Source: Megamerina dolium
Lineage: Eukaryota; Arthropoda; Insecta; Diptera; Megamerinidae
Reading direction: 5' to 3'
Length of the DNA: 64,000 bases
Assembly (NCBI GenBank): GCA_963854835.1
Contig: OY978526.1
Location: 28,633,073-28,697,072, forward strand
The notes beneath the pieces were generated by a model. It was not told the DNA's origin, ran no database searches, and worked only from the letters and a program-made list of their open reading frames with translations. Position numbers and translations under genes: made by a program. Positions 25,753-38,420 of the stretch are shown piece after piece. How positions within the stretch are numbered: the stretch's first letter is position 1; each line of letters opens with the position of its first letter.

Positions 25753-25773
25753 AATGTCAAATAGGCTTCATAT
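25753..25773. repeat. Right target-site duplication of the SINE
   Basis: Exact copy of 25368-25388. It follows a T run that also precedes the left copy, as expected for integration at a T-rich nick. Confidence 0.9.
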
Positions 25774-28380
25774 ATTTATTTTTATTTAATTCAATAGAAA
25801 TTCGTTTCACATAATTTAACATATTCTTAATGTAATTTAAGTTAAAAAATAATGTACAGATTTTCCTAATTCAGAAACTTTTCAAAAATGCTTACATGAA
25901 CAAATTTAATGTTAAGTAAGCTTTCTACATAAATAGGCATGCATTCTGATTGATGATTGAAGGGTATTAAATTGTAGTGCGTACATCAGTACAGTAATTC
26001 TGTCGATAATTACACACACAAACGTGAAGAACAAACTGCATAATATGCAAATTACAATTGATATTTAATTAATTGGTTTTTATCACTATGAAATGCCAAT
26101 ATGCTGAAAAATTTTTGCCTGCAATTAAATATTTATTTAATAATATGTAAATACAAAAACAAACTGTTAACTAATTATAATTGCAAAATAACGCATACAC
26201 ATACATAAACGGATTAAAAAAAAATAATAATAATAAAATAAAATACAATAAAAACACAATAAATGAATTAATTATTATTGAAAAATGAAATTATTGAATA
26301 TTTTTATAATTTTTTTCTATAACAATATTTTTCATATATGTAGATATACCAAAAAAATTATTTTTTTTGTATGCAAAACACATATTCGTGACTAAATCCA
26401 TATATCGATGGTATATACATGAGTATGAGTACACACCATTACTGTATTACAATAGTTGTATATACAATTTTTTTTAATTAACCCATTTCAGTCAATTCAT
26501 GTGTTAAAGAATATCCAAAATTGCTAGTTTATGTTTATGATACGAAAGCTTTCTATTAAAACTGGATGAAAGTTAAAAAATGTGGTTCTTCATTTGGACT
26601 TGAAACCTAAAATTATTAAATTGTCGAAAAAAATGTCTTTATTTAGCCTTGCTTTTTTGAATATGAATTAAAAAAACTAAATTTATTCAATTTTTTACAC
26701 GATCGATATGGAAGTGCTCGCTTTTAAATGAAGCAGGTAATGCAGATCTATGATCTGTGTGGTTCATATCAGTAAGAAGAAACTACTTTATATAATTTGT
26801 TTTTGTCATCTTGCACATTTTTCCATCACAATAATTTCAATTTCCAATACGAAATGAGTTAATAAATATATATTCAATAACAACAACAATTATCGCTATA
26901 ACAATTATGAACAATAATGTCGGAACAAATATACCCATATGTGTGTGTGTGTGTGTGTGTAAAATGCATAAAAAGTTAATATTTTTAAATTAAATTGTGC
27001 AAAATTGAAACAATGCTATGAGCGAGAGTACAAGTTGTAGTAGAAATAAATAAACAAACAAATGGGAAGGATGCAAAAAAACAGAAACAAAATAAATAAA
27101 ACCGGAATATGCGTGAAAACAATTATGAAAAATATGCATACATGAACACATACATATGTATACATAATAATATTATGTTTGCTACAAATATCAAACACAA
27201 GCATACCATATACAACGAGTACAACGGATGCCTTACTAAATATATATATTACGTACAGCATTTATAGGCAAGCAATTGTTAAATACCCAATAAAAATAAT
27301 AACTAAAATGGTATATACGATATAGTTGTACAATAACAAATCCATTATGCATTTTATGGTAGCAGTAGCTTTAACGACAACAACAATAACAATTAACAAT
27401 ATACAATTGTTCATTCTTAATTTTTGCCAATTAAAATATAATTTTTCAGAAAATACACCAAGTATACAACATTTATGACCATTATCAATGAGCAAAGTAT
27501 TTATGAGTTATTGTATTCGCATTAAGGCTGAACCATATCAAATTTCAATAAAGAATTTTTTTATATGAAAATAAGTATGTGTTGTTGAGGTGAGTAAAAT
27601 ACTTAAAATTTGATGCAAATGCTATTAAATAATTTAAGTGTAAATTATACTAAAAATTGGCTAGTAAGCTCTCTCAAAGTCGTTCAATTTCTTCATATCC
27701 TTTGCTGTCCTATTAGTACTCGTATAACATTAATAATTACAATTATGTATAAAAAAAAAATTAATAGTGTAGTAAATCTATATATAGTCAAATTCTGCAA
27801 AAAAAAAAAAATAAGAGATAATAATAATTAATAATTATATAATTTTGTATGCCATTTGTAGAATACCTACACGTGATCATTAACATCAGAAAAAAATATA
27901 TTATTAAAAAAAAAAAATCATAAATAAATAAAAAATAAAAAATTGTAATTGTAAAACTAAAAATCATTCACATTAAGAAAAAAAACAATAATGCATTATT
28001 TCAGAATTTTTAAATCATCATTAAATGAAATATGGCATTACAAAACAATGGCAGCAATACGAAAGAAAAAAAAAACATGACAAGCCAATTTATAAAGCAT
28101 ATTGTTATTTTACATGACAACAAACACCATTAATTAAGTTATCAATTATTGTCATCGTTTTTTGTGATACCCTGCCTGGAAGTGGAAAGGTATATTCATT
28201 TTCGATAGATGTTTGTAATGAGTTGAAGGAGACTTCGGTGATATTGAAAGGAATTTATATTTTTGATCAGCATCATTCTCATAGATAGTATAAAGATGTC
28301 CATCTGTTTACGACCAAGCTATTATGATAACTGATAAGTGAAACAAATGTTGAATTATTTTAATTAAAATTGGCATGGGG
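25774..28380. other. Non-coding AT-rich intronic DNA
   Basis: No gene is visible. A (GT)10 microsatellite lies at 26941-26960. The rest is very AT-rich with A runs near 27750, 27800 and 27905. Confidence 0.55.
26941..26960. repeat. (GT)10 microsatellite
   Basis: Ten uninterrupted copies. Confidence 0.9.
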
Positions 28381-28394
28381 TATGTAGTGGCCAA

Positions 28395-29060
28395 TTGGAT
28401 CTCATTAAGAATTTTTTTTTGAATCATAATTACTTTTTACAATTTTATCTTCCAATAGCTACATTTGGCCAATGGATATGTATTTTAGAGAATAAAAATC
28501 GTGCTGAATATGCTCCAGCAGTGCCTACGCTTTCATGTAGCTTCCATATAAAATCACTACAGTGGTCCGCTCAATAATGTCGCTATAATCACTTGAAAAA
28601 TGCCTCTGAAATAGTCATATTTGGTATATAGATTTATTATTTCACTATTTAATTAATTGCCGAAAAATATTGCGAACATGTCCAATGTTTCATGTAGCTC
28701 CCATACAAAATTCCAGTTTTGAGCCTCTCAATGGCATCACTATAATCACATCAAACTATGACTGCAAGATAACTATATTATGTTTATGGACACATATTTT
28801 AGTGAATAAAAGTTCAGTGAAAAACGGGCGTGGTACAACTTTCATTTCAGATAGCTCCCATACAAAATTACTGTTTGCAATCACTCAATGTTGTCGCTAT
28901 ATTTTGCATAAAAGTGATTATATGATGTCCATACTCGGTGTACGGCAGCATATTTTAGTGCCTAAAAGTTAAGTATAAAACGGGCATAGCAAGCTTACTA
29001 TTTTATATACCTCTCATAAAAAATATTCATTTTAAGCCTCTTAATTTTGCTTAATTCTTA
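28395..29060 (-). repeat. Tandem array, ~157-bp unit (family C)
   Basis: Four units share the block GTAGCTyCCATACAAAAT, at 28537, 28694, 28851 and, more decayed, 29007. The steps are 157, 157 and 156 bp. Other shared pieces are ATTTTAGwGAATAAAA, AACGGGCrT and 'GTCGCTATA'. The core is the reverse complement of the TTTTGTATGGGAG core of the other arrays. No gene is encoded; the short open frames here are repeat-derived. Confidence 0.65.
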
Positions 29061-30955
29061 CTATAAGACAAATATTTTATTTTAAGAGGGATCAAAGGCA
29101 TCATACATCCACCTTTTATTTATATATACCTCCTACATATACTCAATGTGTGCAGTGCATAAATAAGTCACCCTATACCGACTATACCGACATGGTTTAA
29201 TACCATTGTCGTTATAATGATTGTATTGCTATACCATTAGATACTACATCCCACACACTTACACACCTACATCTATATTGAATGGTATATATAAATATTG
29301 GTGTTTATGAAAAATTGATTATCTGCTTGCGCTACCACACATACTGTAAAGGGAAATATAATCGACTATTGGTAAAAACAAATGTATATTTTGTTAAACA
29401 CTTTGTTTGATATGAATAGAATTTTGTCGTTGTCTTTTTGGTTGTTGTATTCAATACCAATCTTATGTTGACGTGCTTATACTGAAGGCTCATATACTCG
29501 TTATGTTCATTGTCCTTTTGAACACACCTACTTATATATATATATATAATGTATTTGAGTATGGACACTAATGACAGTTATTGAGGAAGTATCATTCTTT
29601 TAGTTAGTTTTTTTGTTGTTTGTTTCTTTTTTCGTTTTTCTTCTTGTTTGTTTTTTTTCTTAATAATTAATTCAAATTGTAAATTTCCCTAGAGTATACT
29701 ATACGCCTATATGCATAAGAAAAATAGAAAAGTCTGAAATAATATCAAATATTATATTGCTACATGCATTTATTTGTATGTAAAGTCCAAGTCCAAGTAG
29801 TGTATGTGTATATAATCTACTGAACTATACCTGTACAACATGTCGTATGTGTATCATTTTCAAATTCATTCAATATTGATGATACCACGCATACGTTGTG
29901 GTAACCATAAGCGTCATCATCATTATAATCATAATCATTATGACTATTTTTACGACCATTGTAATATTGATAAAGCGTCATTTAGTTAACGCCCACTATG
30001 TCTCCATCGTAGATTGTAAGCACTTGTATATCGTAGTAGTTGTAGTAGTAGTGGGTACATCCTACCAAATACCACCGTCACTAGCACTGACAACAAAATA
30101 CACAGTACACTACCATTATTATTGGTCTTGCCATATTCAATTATTAATGTCAAATGATATAAGTAGAAAAATGACAGCCGTCGATTTTTGTCTCTTTCAA
30201 GTAATCTGTCCGATACTGGAACTGGAACTTTTTGTTATTATAAATAGAATTTTTACTATTACTATTATTATTGTTGTTAGAGCCTTTTAGCTTAATGCAC
30301 TTTTGTTGTACTCATTATGTGAGTTTGAGTTTTGAGTACACTGTGGTGACACAGGTCAAAGGGGATTAAGTATTATTATTATTATTGTAATTTTGAGGTT
30401 AAACGATTAGGAGTGAGTTAACCACCAGTTAAGGTGGCTTATATGATACTATAGAATTATTACAATATATTTTGAAAAATAAATACGAATAGACATTTTG
30501 TAGAATGAAGTATTTATTGTTTTTTTTTTTTTATAAATGCAAACAGATTATTTTATTTGATTCTTTTTAATATTTTCATTCTACATATTTATATATTTCA
30601 TGGTACATAAATAAGTAAGTTTCGTTGTGATTTTGCTGATGTTTTTTAGGTTGTTGTTACGTATGAAAATTAATCCATTTTTAATGATTGAATATTGCTT
30701 TTTGGTAATACAACATTTGAAAAATTGTCAAAAATAAATTATATGAGTTATTCGAAAAGTAAAAACCACAGATGAATCTTACATGCTTCGATTCGAAGGA
30801 GCATGTTAAAAATATTTATTAAGAGAATTGCATATACATTATATGCTAAGAATATAAAGCTAGGGCTTTGGTGTATTTTAGGCATTGAATTCTACTATTC
30901 TTATCTTCAGAATGTTTACTTTATGGGCGAACTAGTTGTGATATTACTTGAGTAA
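29061..30955. other. Non-coding intronic DNA
   Basis: No gene is visible. The open frame at 29898-30290 is Ile/Val/Thr-rich from ATC/GTA triplet tracts. Nothing else is recognised. Confidence 0.55.
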
Positions 30956-31510
30956 GTTCAGTTACCTGTTAGTATGACGCAAATTTTTCTATGAGAGGCA
31001 GGCATGGTTATTATTCAAAACCAGCAATTTTTTAATATATCCTTTTGGTGGTGAAATAATTAAATCTGACGAATTTTAGACCAAATGTTCAAAATGTTCA
31101 TGCGCAGTGTGTACAAACGACATTCGAAAACACAATTTTATATGGGAGCTATGCGTGGTTTTAATCCGATTTCATCTATAAGCAAAAATATTCATTCTAG
31201 AGTAAATATAATTTATTGCAGAGAGTTTCAGCTCGATATATTTCTATCTTCATGGGTAAAGGTGCAAAAAAATACATATCTTTCTATGAGAAGTAGCTGT
31301 GGTTTTTATCCAATTTCACTAAGAGTCAAATATAGCCCTTTTCTAGTAAATATAATCGCACGTGCAGAGTTTCAGCTTGATACCTTAACATTTTCGTGCA
31401 AAAAGTTGGGTAGAATGCATACGAAAACATATTTTTGTATGGAAGGTACACGTGGTTTTCATCTGATACCATTAATTCGTTGAAATTATATGTTCGTTTG
31501 TAAAATTATT
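30956..31510 (+). repeat. Tandem array, ~150-bp unit (family A)
   Basis: Units begin with TATGAGAGGCAGGCATGG (30990), TATGGGAGCTATGCGTGG (31141), TATGAGAAGTAGCTGTGG (31285) and TATGGAAGGTACACGTGG (31438), spaced 151, 144 and 153 bp. Each is followed by TTTTCATCyGATTTCA-like and 'TTTCAGCTTGATATCTT'-like blocks. The 132-codon open frame at 31085-31483 exists because the unit is near a multiple of three and poor in stops; its internal periodicity shows it is not a gene. Confidence 0.7.
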
Positions 31511-33324
31511 AATTTTTACGAGTTTTGAGCTCGATTGCTCTAAAATTACAAAAGTTATTCCAAGAACCACCGAATATAGAAACAGCCTCGTAGGAAAACA
31601 ATGCTAAATCGATTTACACGATGATTCTAATTAATATTTTCTACTTCCACTCTTTATGGGGTTTTCAAAGTGGAAGCATGTACCCAAAATATCTTTGATT
31701 CTTTGATTATAGAACAAAAAAATTAGAATGGAATTATAGCCCGCGTTGTTTTTTGGCAATATATGCTAATAATTGAAAAATCTTTTACTACAGAAATATA
31801 ATCTCAATGCTTAGATTGTAAATATTTTTAAGTTTGGTTTAAATATTCTGATAACAGTAAATAATATCTTGCGAATAGATTTGGTTCTCTCTGGCGTAAC
31901 TCTCCATGGAGAACATTTTTATAAAGAATTGTTAGCTGTAGTTTTTTTTTCAATCATTCTTCCTAAAATTGAAACCTTCTACTGCATATAAGCCTTTGTA
32001 CAATTGTATTTTCTATCAGATGGCAATTTCATTACTAACATTTTTCTATTTTTTCTATTCCCAACTTACTACTGTCAGTATGCATGCACCATTATGCCAA
32101 TAAAGCTCACATATTTTGTCAATTGTTTTTTGCAAGCTTGCTTCAGCTTGTTCAAGGAATATATTCAATATTTTTTGTTCAAATTAATTTCAAATTAAAC
32201 TAAAACATAAGCCAATCACAGAAAAAATTAAGGCGAGAGAGAACAAAAAAAATGCTCTATTTTGTTTCTGTCAAATTTGTTACTATTATTATTTGTATTC
32301 CATTCGGAGTTGATATTTGACATATGCCGCTAGTGGTAAATGTCATCATATTTTTTTTTTTTGCACGCTAACATTCGCATCATGAACAAAACAGCCAGCA
32401 GTTACAACCAACCACGATATGTCATCAGCAATTTACTATATATATTGTATATATTTTTGTGTGTTTTTGTTACTATGAATTTTCTTGTGTGCACTCTGCA
32501 ATATTGTGAGTGTTTTTTGCAACAAAATATTATATGGTACATATAACATAATATGAGGGTTTTTTTTTGTTCCTTCATTTGCTACACTTGCATAGATATT
32601 CAACCAAAAATATGTTCGAATATCGTGCCTAATATTATTTTATCAATATCAGAGAACAACATATAGATACATGTTGGTTGCTGATGTTGCTAATATTGTT
32701 GTTGTGTTTACATAACATATTTCTATATTACCACAACTTGTACATCACTCATCACTATTTAGTTGGCAAAATTTTCTTTCTTTTTTTTGTGAATATAGGC
32801 ATATTGCTTCACATATTTCTTTTAGGTTTTTTTTTTGTGGTAAAATTTTTTACCATTTGATATATTATTCCAATAAAAGAATATCACAGATCAGCTGTTT
32901 GCTATGCGGTTGAGAAAAAAGATAGAAATAATAGATTTTTTTAGTAATATCCCTTAAGTTAAATGCGAGAAATTTCTGTTTTATGTACTAACAAATTTAT
33001 CATCACCGTCAAATTGACAGTTACAATTTATTCCATTACTGAAGGTGCATGTTACAGTAAGCACCAATTGTTTGAAACTATCGAGTGCTTCGAACAATCG
33101 ATAATTAGTAATTAATTAAGAAACGATTTTAGTTCTTTTATTCATTCTTTCAATCATTCAAATTAATTAGTACTAAAAGCACTGTCGCGTGAATTGGACT
33201 GAATGATTTTGAATTTAATAAATGATTGTTTCTAGGTAATTCATTCATTCATTTATTGTCATTAGTTAGTGGTGATGAAACTATGGAGTAATTTCAATTA
33301 TTGAAATGTTTTTAATGAATTTTA
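31511..33324. other. Non-coding AT-rich intronic DNA
   Basis: No gene or recognisable element was seen. Long T runs and (TTG/TTA) tracts are present. Confidence 0.5.
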
Positions 33325-34296
33325 AATATTTTACTCAAACAAACAATTTCTTAGGTGAGTTATTCTTAATATCTTTTTTGATTATATAAGTCATATCTAT
33401 CTTCCTTCTCAACTCAACTTCTTGACGCAACATGATGATACAATATATTGAAACAATATACTGTATACATATCTAAACAGTTCACGCAGCATGTTGATAC
33501 ATCATATACTTACTATGATCGCTCAATGATGATGCAACATACAATATATACATATATATATGTATATCATATACTATATGTACACTATGTAAGCGTATAA
33601 TTTCTGCAAAAATGGTGAATTAAAGACAAAATAAATCATTTTGATCGAATTTAAATAATATTACTTCCGGATGTTGCTCCAAAATTACTTAGTACAAGAT
33701 GTTGACAAAACATGTTGATTCACACTGTTAATGGAATATCTTTACGCGACATGTTGAGACAACATATTATTAAATATACACACTATTTATTTATAAATTT
33801 AGTCTAAACTAACAGTTCGAATATTTTATAAAGAAACAAATTCTTAGATGAGTTTTTCTTAAAATCTTTTATTGATTATATAAGTCATATCTATCTTCCT
33901 TCTCAACTCAACTTCTTAACGCAACATGATGATACAATATATTGAAACAATATACTGTATACATATTTATACAGTTCACGCAGCACGTTGATACTTACTA
34001 TGATCGCTCAATGTTGACGCAACATACAATATATACATATATGTGTACCATATACTACATGTACACTATGTAAGCATATCATTTCTGCAAAAATGGTGAA
34101 TTAAAAGCAAAATAAATGGTTTTGATCGAATTTAAATACCATAACTTCCGTATGTTGCTCCAAAATTGCTTAGTAGAAGATGTTGACAAAACATGTTGAT
34201 ACACACTGTTAAAAGAATATCTTGACGCAACATGTTGAGACAACATATTATTAAATATACACACTATTTATTTATAAATTTAGTCTAAACTAACAA
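33325..34296. repeat. ~490-bp tandem duplication
   Basis: Unit 1 (33325-33818) and unit 2 (33819-34296) align over their whole length. Both run from AATATTTTA..AAACAAATTCTTAG to ACTATTTATTTATAAATTTAGTC. Unit 2 lacks about 16 bp in the TTGATACATCATATACTTAC region. Inside each unit the words ACATGTTGA, GCAACATGATGATAC and CAACATATTATT recur every 30-150 bp. The duplication is therefore built on a shorter, older repeat. There is no coding potential. Confidence 0.85.
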
Positions 34297-36744
34297 TTTT
34301 GGCTTGACTTCGCTAATTCAGCCAAAATAAGTAATTTTGACGAAGTCCACATATAGTAAAATCAGTTCTAGTTGGTTTACAAAGAAAATTGAAAATAAAA
34401 ACATCCATATGGTATCAGTATTTGGACTGCCGCTGAGACCAAATATATTTCAAAGAAAATTTATCAACTTACGAATGACTCGATGGCCCCTATTCGAAAT
34501 AATCTCTGCTCGCTTTTTGTGTAGAGATGTAATTTAAAAGGATTAAATTTCCAAAGCGCACGTGACAACTATTGACTTTCTATTTCACTTGTGTAAAGTC
34601 ATTTCTTAAATTTTGTCTTATTAAAAGTATTACTCTTTCTCTTCTTCTATCCCGCTCTCTCTCTCTCTCGTTCTACCTCTGTGGTGTATTTAAGCTTTAA
34701 AATAATAACATTACTGCCTATATATTCATACATCAATCCTATTCTATTTTGGTTTTAACTCTGCTCTATTTTTCTTCTCTTTTCACTATTTGTTGAAAAT
34801 ATTGTACTTGTATGTTATCCTTGAATGTAGTGAATGTTTACAATTTTTGTTGTTATTTTATAAATCTTTTCTTCTTTCGTTCTGCTGTTGCTTCCTTATC
34901 TTATTTTATTTTATTTTATTTTCTTTTTTGTTGCTTCTACTAAATGTATGTATCTATACATGTACATATGGAGCTTCAGTTTGTATGAGAGTTGTATGTG
35001 CAATGCTTTGTATTTTTCATTCTACATAGTTACGTACTTATGTATGTGTGTGTGTGTACATAGTACACTTAATCATTTATCTGTAAAAATGTTGAAAATT
35101 GATTGCTACTATTTATACTTGTACACTAATACATATATATATGTATAACTAAATACACACTCATACACATCGATGTGCATGCATATAAACAAAAGCATAT
35201 ACTACTACTAGCACATTCTTGCATTCGATGTCTTATCGATGCTATAGTAATATTAAGATACCTATATATATTTACTATTTGGTATTGATATTGATTAGGA
35301 ATGATGTCCTACTTTTGCCACAACACATAAACATTTACACGTACATAGACGTATATAAATAGACACATACATACAAACAATGCTCTTAGTCCTGCGGTTA
35401 TAGAACAATTTATTTTCTACTTTCACAGTATCTGCTTGAATGCATGAAGAATTGTTTTTACAAAGAGGAAGAAGCTAAACAAGTAAAAGAACAAATATTC
35501 TTCTTATATATGTAGATATAAGTATACTAAGGAGTAAAAGTACTTATACATATATGAAATAGAAGAAGAATACAACATTTTAATAGTAGGTGAACTAGGG
35601 TGAGTATGAAACTGAGTGCGTTAGTGCGTGAGCAAGATGTTAAATACAGAGAGAAAAAAGAAAAAAAAAATAGGTTGAGTGAGTATGAGAAGAAATAGAG
35701 AAACCAAAGTAAAAGAAAAACATTTGTTAGAAATACTTTTGCTGCTGCATGATATACGATGCTATGCAATCTACTAGGATGTATTCTGGTAATGCTGTTG
35801 CATGAATATGAGAACAACAACTTCAGTTGTAGTATAATGAATGCGTTTTGTACGTTTATTATTGTCACGACACAGCTATATGCGTTCATACATATTGTTG
35901 CTGCTGTCACTTTTAACTGTCCACTTGATGTTGTTGTTGTTAATACTACTGCTATTATCGTTTATTTTACTTTCACCATATTTCTATTTGCTTGTGATAA
36001 AATCTTTCATGCTCGTATTTTTCCTATTATTTATATAATATTTGCATACACTTTGCATGCATATAAATACATAAACGTATATTCATATTTCAATTGAATT
36101 CTTTTAGAACAGCAATAAATGGCTGGCTGAAGCAGCTGCTTTCATAGTGAAAGAGAACAAAAAATAAATAAAGTAATAATAAAAATGAGGCGACAATTGT
36201 TATCATCAACATTTTTACTTTTAAATAAATGAGTAAACATTTTGCAACGATTTTCTTACTTATTATTGTTTTCACACACACAAACATATCTATGAATTGT
36301 GATAATACAAATTTCTTCACTCATTTCATTCCACATAATGTTTGTATGCCATTTGAATTGTTCAATTGTTGTGTCAGTTTGCTTCTTCTCTTTGGTTTAT
36401 TTCTATTGTTGTCCTTCTTTGTCATCGACATCATTATTGTTTTTTATTGTATTCTTATTGCTGCATTATGACTGTATAAGTGATTGTATGTAGTATAAGT
36501 TAGTCGGATGAGTGAATTGATAAGTGTTGGATTTTTGTAGGTGCTTAAGGTGCAAGTAGTAAATGCGAGCGAGAGAGTGTGAGAAAAAACGTTTTCTTTA
36601 ATATTACTATTGTAATATAACACTTATTGCACATTTCCTATATGACAAGAATTTCATTTGTTAAACGTGATCTTGCATTATTTTGCAAGTGAGCCTTACT
36701 TGTAATAATGAAATTTTAATAAATATCAAGCTACCCAACTAATA
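34297..36744. other. Non-coding intronic DNA with simple repeats
   Basis: No gene is visible. Short TC, GT and TTATT tracts occur. The open frames near 35527-36490 are Leu/Phe/Tyr-rich and arise from TTG/TTA-rich DNA. Confidence 0.55.
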
Positions 36745-37445
36745 CTCAGCATACAGGGCTAATTTCGTTAGAAAACAAATCTGTTCAAAAATGAAACAAA
36801 TCGGTTAAAAATTACACCTACCTCCCATACAAAAGTGTGCTTCCGAAGGAATAATTTCACACTTTGCTCATGAAAATATAAAGCTAACAAAATGAAATTG
36901 AGCACATATAGTTATATTCCAGTTAAAATTTCAGCGTAATCAAATGAAAATCATGCTTACCTTCCATACAAATTTATGTTTTCGATATAAGTTTTAGCAT
37001 TTTGCGCTCAAATAAATAAAGTTATCAAACTGAAATTTAACATATATGATTATATTAAACAACTAATTAATTGAGTTGAAAAAGAATAAAATCGGATGAA
37101 AATTACGACTACCTCCCAAATAAAAGTATACTTCCGTATGTGTATTTTTACACTTTTCGTGTGAAAAAATAAAGCCATCATGTTGAAATGTGGCACATAT
37201 GATTATATTTACAAAAAATGAAGCTAGTTATAAAATAGACAAAATGCGATGATAAATACTCCTACCGTCCATACAAAACTATGTTTTCAAATGTATGTTT
37301 GCATACTTCAATCAAGAAAATGAAGCTAAAACTCGGCACATAAGATTATTTACCCCAAAAAGCGAGTTTATATTAAAATGGACATTATCAGATCAAAATC
37401 ACACATAACTACCGTACTAAAGTATGTTTGAAGGTTGAAGCTCAA
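36745..37445 (-). repeat. Reversed array of the ~150-bp family A repeat
   Basis: Reverse-strand cores (CTACCTCCCATACAAAA and variants) lie at about 36821, 36960, 37112, 37265 and 37412. The steps are 139, 152, 153 and 147 bp. Each is preceded by AATCGGrTGAAAATTAC-like sequence, the reverse complement of GTAATTTTCATCCGATT in the forward arrays. Five diverged units; no gene. Confidence 0.65.
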
Positions 37446-37503
37446 ACTCGACACTTTGGTCTTTCGGCTATTCGATCAGTTCGGCAGTTCAAAAAAAATG
37501 TAT

Positions 37504-37511
37504 TATCGATA
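37504..37511. promoter_or_regulatory. TATCGATA, DREF-type site
   Basis: An exact match to the palindromic Drosophila DNA-replication-related element bound by DREF, followed by a (ATCG)n-like run to 37535. An 8-bp palindrome in AT-rich DNA can arise by chance and no promoter was identified next to it. Confidence 0.25.
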
Positions 37512-38393
37512 GAATCGATCGATCGATTGATCGATGATATTTTCAATTTCATTAAAAATGTTAATTTACTTTAACATTCTCATAGGTTGGCCATAGATTG
37601 AATGTTGTGTTGCAATCCATGAAAGGTCATTTTCAAAAATGTAATAATTTTCCATCGATGCGAGTGATGAGAGCACTCTATTTGAATTAAACAATTGATA
37701 TCGCTTTCGTAGAAGAGCAATTATTAGTTACAAGAAGTAATAATGCTTGCTGTCGCACTCTCACTTGCATCGAATATTTGAACCTTTAGAGTGAATGACA
37801 CGCAGTGGCTGTTACTTTCACTGTTTCTGCCGCTCCAACGTTATTACTGACTCCGTCAAGTTATCTTTGCTATTGCTATTTAATAAATCGCTGCTGGCAA
37901 ATGCAAAATAAGTAAAGATGAAATAAACACAACAACAAGAACAATAAAATTCACAACGATAAATATTCTGCAGGCGTTAAACGTTTACGTATTACGTATT
38001 TGGCCTTTCGTTTTATTGTTGTATAGTTCTTGTTGTTTTTATTATCGCTTTTAATCTTTGTCTCCTACATCAACATTGAATACTTTTCTATAGAATGGAT
38101 CCATGTACCTATACATACATAAGTATATAGATCCTACAAAGAAAAACTTTTACTTTTTATATGATTTGTGTCTATATTTGGCAAATGTGTGTGTGAGTGT
38201 CTGTGTATGTGTGCATTTATATGTATATGGGGATATAACATAGATACATGCATTTACAAAATATATGTTTCCAGACCATTAAATTTACTGGAGTGTTGCT
38301 TATTGGAGGCTGTTGGAGTCGGATGGTTGATTATATGTACAATTGTTGTTCTTGGTAAAGTATAATATGTACAAGAATGAACTAGAAGTGCCT

Positions 38394-38420
38394 GAAGAAG
38401 AAGAAGAAGAAGAAGAAGAA
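38394..38420. repeat. (GAA)9 microsatellite
   Basis: Nine perfect copies. Confidence 0.9.

Noticed and set aside
25410..25760. 116-codon minus-strand frame
   Set aside because: It lies wholly inside the SINE, antisense to its pol III promoter.
31085..31483. 132-codon frame that looks repetitive
   Set aside because: Its 50-residue periodicity is that of the ~150-bp DNA repeat; other copies of the repeat are not open.
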